A stretch of DNA of 64,000 bases from Pseudoalteromonas sp. (GTDB taxonomy: Bacteria; Pseudomonadota; Gammaproteobacteria; Enterobacterales; Alteromonadaceae), in the NCBI RefSeq assembly GCF_018402495.1, contig NZ_JAGYIU010000003.1, positions 372,001-436,000 on the forward strand, given 5' to 3'. The position numbers and the translations under genes are program-made. A model generated the notes under the pieces. That model saw only the letters and a list, made by a program, of their open reading frames with translations. It searched no databases and was not told the DNA's origin. Positions 55,878 through 64,000 of this stretch are shown here, piece by piece. Within the stretch, counting starts at the first letter, position 1. Every line of letters begins with the position of its first letter.

Positions 55878-56093
55878 TTTAACTTCAACCATTGTGATGA
55901 AAGACAGTGTAAGAGTGCGTAATTTGCATTTTTAACCGCTTAGACACTAAGTTTAAATGGTTAGTAGAATATGGCGCTGCAAAGCCTATAGCAGCGGGCT
56001 TAGCCTAAACAGGTAAAAATAAAGTGTAAATAAAGCTTGTTATAAAGTGTATTGCTGTTATCCTGCTTGCCATCGGGTTGATAGAAAGCCCTG

Positions 56094-56152
56094 TTTATTT
56101 GTAAGTACCACGTTGTTATTAGTAATAATCCTTCGCGATATCCTCAAGTTAA
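56094..56152 (+). promoter_or_regulatory. conserved cold-shock leader of the first csp gene
   Basis: Shares TAATAATCCT-CGCGATATCC and TCAAGTTAA with 56494-56550. Conservation upstream of the coding region suggests an mRNA leader of the cold-box or temperature-sensing type. Confidence 0.6.
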
Positions 56153-56219
56153 ATGTTAGTTTTCTTCCTGTTAAACGCCTATTTAGGGCAATTTTTTATT
56201 TATTTTTTAGGATATTATT

Positions 56220-56429
56220 ATGTCTAATACTACCACTGGTACAGTAAAATTTTTCAATGAAGCAAAAGGTTTTGGTTTTATTGAGCAAGAATCTGGCGCA
56301 GACGTTTTCGCACATTTCAGTGCTATCTCTGGCGACGGTTTCAAAACATTAGCCGAAGGCCAAAAAGTACAGTTTACTGTAACGCAAGGTCAAAAAGGCC
56401 CGCAAGCTGAAAACATCGTTTGCATCTAA
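56220..56429 (+). CDS. CspA-family cold-shock protein
   Basis: 69 aa, a single cold-shock domain: [20 protein letters not shown] (RNP1) and DVFAHFSAI (RNP2). RNA-binding chaperone. TTTTTAGGAT precedes the ATG. Differs from the next copy by three residues (T/S8, F/W11, K/R49). Confidence 0.95.
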   Translation: MSNTTTGTVKFFNEAKGFGFIEQESGADVFAHFSAISGDGFKTLAEGQKVQFTVTQGQKGPQAENIVCI

Positions 56430-56439
56430 ATAGTTTTAA

Positions 56440-56470
56440 TTGATGGGTTAGTGTTAACCCATCAATATTT
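56440..56470 (+). terminator. terminator after the first csp gene
   Basis: TTGATGGGTTA/TAACCCATCAA stem, GTGT loop, ATATTT tail. Confidence 0.7.
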
Positions 56471-56493
56471 ATAAGTTTGAAAGAAGTTTTGTT

Positions 56494-56550
56494 TTATTTG
56501 TTAGTACCGAGTTGTTTTAGTAATAATCCTACGCGATATCCTCAAGTTAA
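56494..56550 (+). promoter_or_regulatory. conserved cold-shock leader of the second csp gene
   Basis: Counterpart of 56094-56152; the block TTTAGTAATAATCCTACGCG onward is nearly the same, whereas the following 60 bases differ. Confidence 0.6.
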
Positions 56551-56613
56551 CTATTTTTTCGGCTCAATCGCCTCTTTTCAGGCACACTTTAATTAATTTT
56601 TAGGATACATATT

Positions 56614-56823
56614 ATGTCTAATACAACTACTGGTTCAGTAAAATGGTTTAACGAAGCAAAAGGTTTTGGTTTTATTGAGCAAGAATCTGGCGCAGACGTT
56701 TTCGCACATTTCAGTGCAATTTCTGGCGACGGTTTTAAAACATTAGCTGAAGGCCAACGTGTACAGTTTACTGTTACTCAAGGTCAAAAAGGCCCGCAAG
56801 CTGAAAACATCGTTTGCATCTAA
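56614..56823 (+). CDS. CspA-family cold-shock protein, second copy
   Basis: 69 aa. Shares 66 residues with the copy at 56220-56429 and has the more usual Trp in [15 protein letters not shown]. Recent tandem duplication, with leader and terminator copied separately. Confidence 0.95.
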   Translation: MSNTTTGSVKWFNEAKGFGFIEQESGADVFAHFSAISGDGFKTLAEGQRVQFTVTQGQKGPQAENIVCI

Positions 56824-56882
56824 TTATAGAGGGAGTGGGCTTTAAAGCGCACTCACCCCGCTTAAACTCGTGTTAAGCAATA

Positions 56883-56916
56883 AAGCTAATATCATTATGA
56901 TATTAGCTTTTTTTTT
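56883..56916. terminator. terminator after the second csp gene
   Basis: AAGCTAATATCA/TGATATTAGCTT stem with T9; may serve the convergent methyltransferase gene too. Confidence 0.85.
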
Positions 56917-56925
56917 GACAAAAAT

Positions 56926-57582
56926 TTATACAACGTAACCGCTAAAGCCAAGCGCTTTAAAATAAAGCTTTGGAATACCAAATCCACATTCATTCAGTAG
57001 TTCACTAAAGCGCATACGATCTAGGGGGTAAAACTCTCTTTCGAGGTTATGCCCCATTTGAGTTTTGCCAGCTTCAGTTAAGCCTAATTGAGCACAGGTG
57101 TTTAATTGTGACTCACGCTCAAATGTTGTTTCTGGGCGCATTAAATCAGCAATGTAAAGATTCGCTCCTTTTTTAAGGTTAGCTTTAATGCTTTTAAGAA
57201 TTTGTTTTTTGTCGCCGTTATCTTCTACAAAATGCATCACTAGTAAACATAATACGGCGTCTGCTTTCGCTTTTATTTTATCAACTGGGCTACATTCAAT
57301 AGTGACACGGCTATCAATACCTTGCTCTGCAAAGCGTTGTTTTGCAATATCGAGCATATCACTAGAGGTGTCTTGGGCAGTAAACTGCCATTTAGGATTC
57401 ATTTTTGCTAATGCTAATACTTCCTTACCTGTGCCGGCACCAATCACTAAAATGTGTGCATCGTCGCTTAACGTGGTTTGCAGTTGTGCATTGGTTAGTT
57501 GATGAAGTAGCTCATAGCCTGGGACTAAACGGGTAATGCGGTTATCATATTCTTGTGCTTCTTCGCCTGTGAAAGTGGGCAT
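56926..57582 (-). CDS. class I SAM-dependent methyltransferase
   Basis: 218 aa. SAM-binding motif I HILVIGAGTGKEVLAL, the acidic end of strand 2 in TAQDTSSDM, and CLLVMHFVED (motif IV region). Substrate unknown. The gap to sbcC is 9 bp, so it may be in the sbcDC operon. Confidence 0.85.
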   Translation of the reverse strand: MPTFTGEEAQEYDNRITRLVPGYELLHQLTNAQLQTTLSDDAHILVIGAGTGKEVLALAKMNPKWQFTAQDTSSDMLDIAKQRFAEQGIDSRVTIECSPVDKIKAKADAVLCLLVMHFVEDNGDKKQILKSIKANLKKGANLYIADLMRPETTFERESQLNTCAQLGLTEAGKTQMGHNLEREFYPLDRMRFSELLNECGFGIPKLYFKALGFSGYVV

Positions 57583-57591
57583 GCTGTCTCC

Positions 57592-60500
57592 TTAAATTAC
57601 GTTTATGGTGGAGTATCCACCCGGTTTTTTAGCGACATGAATTTGCGTAGCAACGCGTTCGCTCATTTCACTTACATGTGAAATTACACCGACCTTTCTA
57701 CCTTGCGCTTGCAATGAATCTAGCGCGTCCATGGCAATACTGAGTGTTTCACTATCTAGTGTTCCAAAGCCCTCGTCAACAAATAACGAGTTAATTTGCA
57801 CTTTGTTCGAAGATAGTGAGGCAAGTCCGAGTGCTAATGCCAACGACACTAAAAACGATTCACCGCCAGATAGCGTATTGACCGAGCGTTGTTCATCGGC
57901 CATATCTCGGTCGATAATGGCTATATCAAGTGATTCTGCAATTGCAGTGAGCTCATAACGCTTATTAAGGGTTTTCAAATGGCTATTAGCATAATGCAGC
58001 AATATTTTGAGGGTTTGTGTTTGCGCTAAATTACGCATTGTTTTACCTGTGGCATCGCCTAGTACTTTATTAAGTAAATGCCATTGGTCGACCTGTTGCT
58101 TGAGCTGGCTCAGTTCAGCTTGTTTGCCCTCAAGCGCTTTTGCATTTTGGTTGTGCTGCTCTATCGCGGTGTTGATGGTGAGTAAGCTATTTTGCAATTG
58201 TGTTTGCTGGGTATTTAAGTGGTTTTGTTGCTCAATTAGCTGTGCTTCGCTTTGCGTTGGCTGATTATTTTGTTGATGCTGTTCATTAGCTTGTTGCTGT
58301 TGTTTTAACGCGGCACTGGCATCAACGACTGCTTGCGATAGTTGTTCGCCTTGTTTTAACTGAGTTTTAATATCGTCGTTGCTGATAGTTAGTAAAAATG
58401 TGACTTGTTCATGACTTATATCGCCATGAAGGGTGTTAAATTCTTTAAACCAGTCGTTGTAACGCGTTTCAAGCATCACTAACTCTTGGTTATTATCTGC
58501 TAGACGATGCTCAAGGTTTTTAAGCGTGATGGCGTGTTCATCGCGCTGTTTTACGGCACTGTCGTGTGCTTGTTGGCTGGCACTTAATTGGCTTTGGCAG
58601 TGCTCTAGCTGTGCTGACAGTTTAGCTTGGTAGTCATCGGCGCTAATAGTTTTGTTATCAAACAAGGCTAAGCGCTGTTGCTGCGTATTATTGTGCTGTT
58701 GCTGTGTTTGAGTTAATTCTTCATTGAGCGTGTTAACTCGCTGCTCTGCTTTGGTTAAAAGCGGTGTTAGTTGTTGTAACTGTACATTGGCGCTGTCGAA
58801 TTGTTTTTGACTTTGTTCAAGCTGTGCTTGAATTTGCTGGTATTGTTCTACCTGCTGAGCTAAATCGCTAAGCGTTAACGAGCCTGCTTGCAATGCGTGC
58901 CAAAAATCACTGTGTTCAAAATGTAAATTGAGCTCTTTTATAAGCGCTTCGCTTTGAGTTGCTAGTTCATCGCATTTGTTATTAAGCTGAGATTGCTGAT
59001 TGCTCAGCTCAACATGCTGTGTATTTAATTGTTGCTGTGTCGCTTGTTCTTTTTTAACAGTGCTTTGCAACTGGTTAACAGTTTCTTGCAAATTACTGAG
59101 CTGTTTTTGCGCCGAAAAATACTCTGTTTTTTGTGCACTTAATTGCTTATAAGTTTCATCAAGCTGCTCAACTGTTAACTCATTAAGCTCGGTTTTAGCC
59201 GCTTGCATGGTATTTTTAATTTCCAGCATTTTGGCTTGTGCATCACTAATGGCTTGGTTGTGCTGAGTATGCTCTGCCACCAAAACCGCGTGTTGTGTTT
59301 GGTGCTGATGAAGCTGTGTTTGAGCATCTTGGTGTTGCTGCTTTTCGTTATTATATGCATTTTCAAAGTCGGTTATTAGGTTTGTAAAAGGTTGGCTTTG
59401 ATTGCTCGCGAACGGGTGCTCTGTAGCCCCACAAACGGCACACGACTCATTTGGAACCAGTTGTGCGCGTAAATGCTCAACATGCTCACTGGCACGAAGC
59501 CTCGCTTGATTAAGCGCTTGCTCTGCGTGTTTAAGTGCCTGCTCTTTGCTGGTTAAATGCGTAAGCAGCGTAGTTTTAGTGTGTTCACTGTAGTTAAGCT
59601 TTTCTGCTACATCGTTTTGCTGCTGCGTACGCTGTTTTAATTCTTGGTTGAACTGCTTATAGCGTGTGCGCTGATCTTTTAAATAATCAATGTTTTTAAG
59701 CTTACTGTCGCATTGTTCAATGTTAAATTGAGCGTGCTGCTGGTTTAGCTTATTTAGGCTTTGCTGCTGCGTTGTAAGCGTTTGCTCTGCTTGTTCGAGT
59801 TGTTTATTTTGCTCGCTAAGTTTTGCTGTGAGTATTGTTTGTTGCTCTGCGTGAGCCTGGGCTTGCTGCTGGGTTGTTTTTAGTTGTGTCTGAGTATTAA
59901 AAAACTGCTTAAAGCTATGATGAAAATAGTTCCAATCAGTTGCCAATGGCTTTAATTGACTCTGCTCGTTCAACCAGTGCTGATGCCCTGTGATTTGCGT
60001 TGTGGCTTGCTCTGCACTTATTTTGTTTTGTTGTAGCTGCTGTTGTAAATCACTTAATTGTTGCTGCTCTTTGGCGCTTTGTTGAGTCAGACTTTTTATC
60101 GTTTGGTTATATATTGCTAATTGGCTGTCGAGCTCTCGCGCTTTTGCAATCAGAGGCTCTGCCGTTAGCTTTTGTTGTTTTGCTGTATCTAATTCGTTTT
60201 GCTGTTTTTTAACGTTACTGGCTTGCTCGGTGATCAGCGCGTTGTGATCAAGCTCGTTTAATTGTTTTATTTGTGTATTTAACTGGCTATTTTGCGCTGT
60301 TAAGCTTTCACAGCGCTGGCGGTTATCTTTAATTTCAAGCGCACTTTGCGCTTGTTTTGCTTGCTCAGTTTGCGCTTTAACAGCATTGAGTGCGGCATGT
60401 GCTTGTTGCTCGTTTTGCTGAGCATTTTTTAATGTCAGCTCTAAGCTATGTGCTTGCTTATACCAATTAACGCCTTGCTCTGTCGTTGCTAAAGTTGTTT

Positions 60501-61242
60501 TAGTGTGTTCAATTTGTTGTTTTAAATCAGCCAGCGTTTGTTGTTTTTCACTCAGCTCATCGTCAGACAATAACGTATAACTGGCTAAACTTGCCGTTAG
60601 TAATTCAAATTTATCTTTAATAGCTTTGTTGCGCTCAAATATACGCTGCCCTATTCGACTAAATTTATCGGTGCCAGTCAGGCACTCTAAAAGCTGCGCG
60701 CGCTCATCGCCAGTGGCTTTTAAAAAGGCGGCAAACTCATGTTGTGCTAGTAGCACCGCACGGGAGAACTGCTCAAAGGTTAAACCTATTTTGTTTTCAA
60801 TTGTTTTTAGGGCGCTACTTTTGTCAGCAATTAAGGTTTCATCGGGTAGGCTATGTAAAGTATGTTCGGCCACTTTAAGTTTGCCGGTTACTTTTTTATG
60901 CGTACGTTGAATACTATAACGTGCTCTGTAAAGTTGTTGATCTTGGCCACTAAAATCTACTTCGGCGTACCCTTCCCATTTGCCACGGCGCAATAAATTG
61001 CGGGCATCGTTAAGCTTAATGTTATCGCCATTAAAATCAATTAGGTTACCTTTATCGCCTTTCAAACGCGCAGTTTTTGTATAAAGTGCTAGGCAGATAG
61101 CATCGAGTACGGTGCTTTTACCTGCGCCTGTGTCTCCGGTAATGGCAAAGAGGCCTGCGTCTTTGAGTGGCGAGGCTAAAAAGTCGATTTCGGCATCGGC
61201 AATGGAGGCTAAATTATGAATACGAACAGCCGTTATTTTCAT
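57592..61242 (-). CDS. sbcC: exonuclease subunit SbcC
   Basis: 1216 aa. SMC-like ATPase of the SbcCD nuclease, which opens hairpins and palindromes. Walker A GDTGAGKST is near residue 36, then a long Gln-rich coiled coil, the zinc hook CAVC (about residue 600), a second coil, and signature NTLSGGES with Walker B LFVDEGFGTLD. Overlaps sbcD by 4 bp. Confidence 0.95.
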   Translation of the reverse strand: MKITAVRIHNLASIADAEIDFLASPLKDAGLFAITGDTGAGKSTVLDAICLALYTKTARLKGDKGNLIDFNGDNIKLNDARNLLRRGKWEGYAEVDFSGQDQQLYRARYSIQRTHKKVTGKLKVAEHTLHSLPDETLIADKSSALKTIENKIGLTFEQFSRAVLLAQHEFAAFLKATGDERAQLLECLTGTDKFSRIGQRIFERNKAIKDKFELLTASLASYTLLSDDELSEKQQTLADLKQQIEHTKTTLATTEQGVNWYKQAHSLELTLKNAQQNEQQAHAALNAVKAQTEQAKQAQSALEIKDNRQRCESLTAQNSQLNTQIKQLNELDHNALITEQASNVKKQQNELDTAKQQKLTAEPLIAKARELDSQLAIYNQTIKSLTQQSAKEQQQLSDLQQQLQQNKISAEQATTQITGHQHWLNEQSQLKPLATDWNYFHHSFKQFFNTQTQLKTTQQQAQAHAEQQTILTAKLSEQNKQLEQAEQTLTTQQQSLNKLNQQHAQFNIEQCDSKLKNIDYLKDQRTRYKQFNQELKQRTQQQNDVAEKLNYSEHTKTTLLTHLTSKEQALKHAEQALNQARLRASEHVEHLRAQLVPNESCAVCGATEHPFASNQSQPFTNLITDFENAYNNEKQQHQDAQTQLHQHQTQHAVLVAEHTQHNQAISDAQAKMLEIKNTMQAAKTELNELTVEQLDETYKQLSAQKTEYFSAQKQLSNLQETVNQLQSTVKKEQATQQQLNTQHVELSNQQSQLNNKCDELATQSEALIKELNLHFEHSDFWHALQAGSLTLSDLAQQVEQYQQIQAQLEQSQKQFDSANVQLQQLTPLLTKAEQRVNTLNEELTQTQQQHNNTQQQRLALFDNKTISADDYQAKLSAQLEHCQSQLSASQQAHDSAVKQRDEHAITLKNLEHRLADNNQELVMLETRYNDWFKEFNTLHGDISHEQVTFLLTISNDDIKTQLKQGEQLSQAVVDASAALKQQQQANEQHQQNNQPTQSEAQLIEQQNHLNTQQTQLQNSLLTINTAIEQHNQNAKALEGKQAELSQLKQQVDQWHLLNKVLGDATGKTMRNLAQTQTLKILLHYANSHLKTLNKRYELTAIAESLDIAIIDRDMADEQRSVNTLSGGESFLVSLALALGLASLSSNKVQINSLFVDEGFGTLDSETLSIAMDALDSLQAQGRKVGVISHVSEMSERVATQIHVAKKPGGYSTINVI

Positions 61243-62486
61243 AGCAGTTGCTCCTGTTCAAGTTCTTCAATTACCTCGGTTAACAGTGCTTTTAATTCAT
61301 TGGGTACGGTTGCTGCGGCCATATCTTTATCATTATTAAATGCTTGTTCGAGTAAGCTAATTGGGTTGAGCATTTCAACAAAGCTTAAATCTTCAAATAC
61401 CGTTTCTGAGGAATTACTCACTTGCTGGTCACGAACTCGCTCTATGCCACAAAAATTAACCTGTTTTCCTTTAAGTGCTTGCTCAATTTGTTCTCGAAAG
61501 GTGGTATCGATATCACTTGATTTTAACTTTACTCGCAAGTAGGGGGCTATCTCATATTGCTCAGTATCAAGCGCTTTTATTTGCTCACACAACTGTGCTA
61601 AAGGTACACACTCCCCTTCTGGCAAAACAATGACTTCAGCTAAGCGCGGAATGTAAAGGGGGTTTACAGTGGTGTTTAATGGTTGATTTTCCTGTGCGCT
61701 AAACTCAACCACATTGACTTGGTGCGTGTACTTTCTTTCTGAAAACGACATGGGAATAGGTGTACCGCTATAACGTATTTGCTCATTTTTAGCGACTAAC
61801 TGTGCTTTGTGTAAATGGCCAAGTGCAACATAATCGGCATGTGAGCCAAATACCGACGCAGAGATAGCCTCTTCACCACCAATTACTAAATTACGTTCCG
61901 AGTCACCGGAAATATTTCCGCCTTTTGCATGTAAATGACCCATAACAATTAAAGGGGTGTTTTCACTTTGTAATTTTAGTGCATGTTCAAGAGCGAGTTC
62001 ATACGCTTTAGCAACCCCCTGTGCGTAGCTAGGGCCATCTTCGGTTTGACTAAGCGTACTTAGGTCACTGGTACGTAAAAAAGGCATAGCGAGTACCACA
62101 GCGCGTTTATCATGGTTATTAATCGTTATTACAACGTCGCCTGGTTCAGCAGGGTCAAACCGTCCTACTACATGGGTATCAAATTGGGCTAGTAAAGGCT
62201 GCGCTGCTAAAATACGATTTGCAGAGTCGTGATTGCCAGCAATAATAATAACATGCAACTTTGGACATTGTGTTTTGGCATTTTTTATAAATTGATAAAG
62301 TTGATTTTCGGCGCTAGCACTCGGTGTAGCAGTATGATAAATGTCGCCTGCAACAAGCAGTAAGTCTATTTGTTGGCTAACGAGCGTGGTTAATAACCAT
62401 GAAAAAAAAGCATGGTGTTCATGGCGGCGATCATGTTCATAAAATTGCTGGCCTAGGTGCCAGTCTGAGGTGTGAAGAACTTTCAT
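61239..62486 (-). CDS. sbcD: exonuclease subunit SbcD
   Basis: 415 aa Mre11-type nuclease. Phosphodiesterase motifs: HTSDWHLGQ, AGDIYHT, AGNHDSANR, GHLHAKGG and ALGHLHKAQ. First gene of the sbcDC pair. Codons for TVNPLY contain a perfect 17-bp dispersed palindrome (61652-61668). Confidence 0.95.
   Translation of the reverse strand: MKVLHTSDWHLGQQFYEHDRRHEHHAFFSWLLTTLVSQQIDLLLVAGDIYHTATPSASAENQLYQFIKNAKTQCPKLHVIIIAGNHDSANRILAAQPLLAQFDTHVVGRFDPAEPGDVVITINNHDKRAVVLAMPFLRTSDLSTLSQTEDGPSYAQGVAKAYELALEHALKLQSENTPLIVMGHLHAKGGNISGDSERNLVIGGEEAISASVFGSHADYVALGHLHKAQLVAKNEQIRYSGTPIPMSFSERKYTHQVNVVEFSAQENQPLNTTVNPLYIPRLAEVIVLPEGECVPLAQLCEQIKALDTEQYEIAPYLRVKLKSSDIDTTFREQIEQALKGKQVNFCGIERVRDQQVSNSSETVFEDLSFVEMLNPISLLEQAFNNDKDMAAATVPNELKALLTEVIEELEQEQLL
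61652..61668 (+). repeat. dispersed 17-bp palindrome, perfect copy inside sbcD
   Basis: TGTAAAGGGGGTTTACA, arms TGTAAA/TTTACA around G5, within coding sequence. Confidence 0.7.
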
Positions 62487-62552
62487 TTTGCGCTCTTAAA
62501 AAATCATAAGAGCGCCAATATACCCAAGGCAATTAAAGATGCAAGTATCGCC

Positions 62553-62789
62553 TTAGGTTAATGCATACCAAGTAATAAAAATAATCGGTAAGGTAATAAA
62601 TGCCATTGTTAAAGGCCACTTAAATGCTTTGGCTTTTTTAGCATGTAATACTTGCAGCGCATTTGTTTCATTACAAGCAGCAACTTTATCAACGTACAGA
62701 TAACCCGAGTTGATATATTGCTTACAACTTTGCACATCTGCTGGAATTGCAATTAGTTTTTGCTGCTTTTTTAGGACATAAAAATCCAT
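62553..62789 (-). CDS. small hypothetical membrane protein
   Basis: 78 aa with one C-terminal membrane segment (about 58-77) and two cysteines in the soluble N-terminal part. Family not recognised. The long intergenic space upstream suggests its own promoter. Confidence 0.55.
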   Translation of the reverse strand: MDFYVLKKQQKLIAIPADVQSCKQYINSGYLYVDKVAACNETNALQVLHAKKAKAFKWPLTMAFITLPIIFITWYALT

Positions 62790-63182
62790 AAACTCACCAC
62801 ACTTCTTACGATTAGTTAGAACAAAAAATATTTAAGAGACGCACTTAAAAATTCTCTTAAATTAAAAAAGTGGGCGATTCTAATTATAAACCATAGTAAA
62901 GATCAACCTAAAACTTTGCTATTTTGCTTTTTTAATAAAAATAGCTGTGTTTTTTGCTTTTATCTCTGTGTTTAGTGATAGTTACCGTGTTTTGTAAACC
63001 CCCTTTACAGTTTGTGTTTTTTATTTAGTTGCCGCTCAATTTTGTTATTAAAAATACTATCTACATACATTTTATAAAGGTCTGGAATATCACCCTATAA
63101 AAGTAGGGGTTTATCGCTATTTTATTGAAGCTGGGCAGTAAATTTGTCACAGTAGTATTACTAAATTCGATCAGGGTTAACA
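62790..63182. other. intergenic region between the small protein and the peptidase gene
   Basis: 393 bp, AT-rich, with divergent transcription. It contains the perfect 17-bp palindrome at 62993-63009. No other feature seen. Confidence 0.4.
62993..63009 (-). repeat. dispersed 17-bp palindrome, perfect copy
   Basis: TGTAAACCCCCTTTACA, the complement of the sbcD copy. Confidence 0.7.
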
Positions 63183-64000
63183 ATGAAGAAACGTTTATTC
63201 ACACTCAGTGCGGTAGTATTGCCTTTGGTAATGGCAAGTTCTGTACTTGCCTCATCTGTTGAGCAAACTAAGGGAAGTTATGTTGATAAGTTTCGCCAAC
63301 TAGACGAAGCCCTGCCTACGCCTAATGTTTACCGCAGCGCAGCCGGTGCGCCTGGTGAAAATTACTGGCAGCAACGCGTTGATTACGATATTGATGTAAA
63401 ACTCGATGAGCAAAAGCGTCGCTTAACGGGGAGTCAAACAATTGAATATAAAAATAACTCACCGCATACATTAAAGTACTTATGGCTTCAGCTTGATCAA
63501 AATATTTTTAAAAATGACTCAATTGCCGAAACTACACAAACATTTAAAAGTACCTTACAAAACGAGCCAGATGCAAAGCCCGCTAAGTTAAGCTTAGGTG
63601 ATTTACGTCGTCAACAGTTTATGAACGACAATGAACTGGGTTATACCATCAGTAATGTTAAAGATGAAGACGGTAAAGCGCTGCGCGTTACTGTGGTTGA
63701 TACCTTAATGCGCATTGATTTAAATACGCCACTTAAACCAGGAAGCGATGTTGAGTTTAGTATGGACTTTGCGTTTAACCTAGTTGAAGAAGACGCGGTA
63801 GGCGCACGTGCAGGTTACGAGCATTTTGAAAACGACGGTAACGATATTTTCTTAGTGGCACAATGGTTTCCTCGCTTAGCGGCGTACACCGACTACGAAG
63901 CTTGGACAAACAAACCGTTTTTAGGCAGTGGTGAATTCACCTTAGAGTTTGGTGACTACGACGTTGAAATTACGGTTCCTGCAGATCATATAGTATCGGC
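63183..64000 (+). CDS. M1-family metallopeptidase, 5' part (runs off the window)
   Basis: 272 codons are visible. A signal peptide (MKKRLFTLSAVVLPLVMASS) is followed by the N-terminal beta-domain of secreted M1 aminopeptidases (NYWQQRVDYDIDVKLDEQKR, then FLVAQWFPRLAAYTDYE). The HEXXH zinc site should lie beyond base 64000 and cannot be checked. Confidence 0.8.
   Translation, partial: MKKRLFTLSAVVLPLVMASSVLASSVEQTKGSYVDKFRQLDEALPTPNVYRSAAGAPGENYWQQRVDYDIDVKLDEQKRRLTGSQTIEYKNNSPHTLKYLWLQLDQNIFKNDSIAETTQTFKSTLQNEPDAKPAKLSLGDLRRQQFMNDNELGYTISNVKDEDGKALRVTVVDTLMRIDLNTPLKPGSDVEFSMDFAFNLVEEDAVGARAGYEHFENDGNDIFLVAQWFPRLAAYTDYEAWTNKPFLGSGEFTLEFGDYDVEITVPADHIVS

Noticed and set aside
56047..56247. 66-aa frame upstream of the first csp gene
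   Set aside because: It covers the conserved csp leader, has no ribosome-binding site and overlaps the csp start.
58388..58408. TTAGTAAAAATGTGACTTG in sbcC as a further iteron
   Set aside because: The GATC core is lost (GACT), so it is counted only as a half match. A similar half match at about 21955-21975 was also left out.
1..64000. tRNA, rRNA, prophage, complete insertion sequence, defence island
   Set aside because: Looked for and not seen. hipBA is the only toxin-antitoxin pair recognised.

Overview
The window is low-GC gammaproteobacterial DNA. Gene content (class II DAHP synthase, RmuC, MesD/MesX, DUF3649-PepSY-DUF3325, hmu/hutZ haem genes, duplicated cold-shock proteins), gene style and repeats fit Pseudoalteromonas. 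A plasmid-type Rep gene with ParA/ParB sits beside housekeeping genes (ppsA, sbcCD, arfB). I therefore read it as the origin region of the Pseudoalteromonas secondary chromosome (chromid), or of a very large plasmid. No rRNA or tRNA gene was seen.

Layout. 0-5 kb: ppsA and its regulator ppsR (divergent) and class II DAHP synthase. 5-11.2 kb: replication and segregation block, with Ter-like sites, a Tus homologue, rep (minus strand), an origin with 20-bp iterons, a perfect DnaA box and an AT-rich stretch, then parA-parB and a second iteron cluster. 11.2-16.4 kb: SWIM/SNF2 helicase, three tandem small-RNA-like units with sigma-E-type promoters, and rmuC. 16-34 kb: mixed accessory genes (DODA dioxygenase, altered MBL-fold protein, DPP-IV-like peptidase, hipBA with four operators 50 bp apart, HPF-like protein with an NhaR-type regulator, TauE/SafE permease, MetJ-box-preceded mesX-mesD, a broken haloacid dehalogenase gene, a VOC protein). 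35-46 kb: iron and haem block (ChaN, hmuTUV-hutZ-azurin, haem receptor, siderophore receptor with AraC regulator). 46-50 kb: amidotransferase, MarR-HlyD-DUF2955 efflux operon, ArfB. 51-54 kb: DUF3649-PepSY-DUF3325 iron operon, carrying copies of the origin iterons inside and around it. 54-64 kb: lipocalin, UPF0178 protein, remnant LysE gene, two cold-shock genes, methyltransferase, sbcC-sbcD, and the start of an M1 peptidase.

The most notable system is replication control. Two Ter-like sites left of the origin are oriented to stop leftward forks about 2.5 kb from the origin. A third, next to tus, is oriented to stop forks arriving from the left. This predicts one-way replication of the replicon, with termination within about 80 bp beside tus. 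Exact origin-type iterons recur about 43-46 kb to the right, two of them inside protein-coding genes. They suggest an early-replicated Rep-binding (titration) locus. Other leads are the tandem sigma-E-type small RNAs, an azurin gene fused translationally to a haem operon, and a dispersed 17-bp palindrome with a G5 core.
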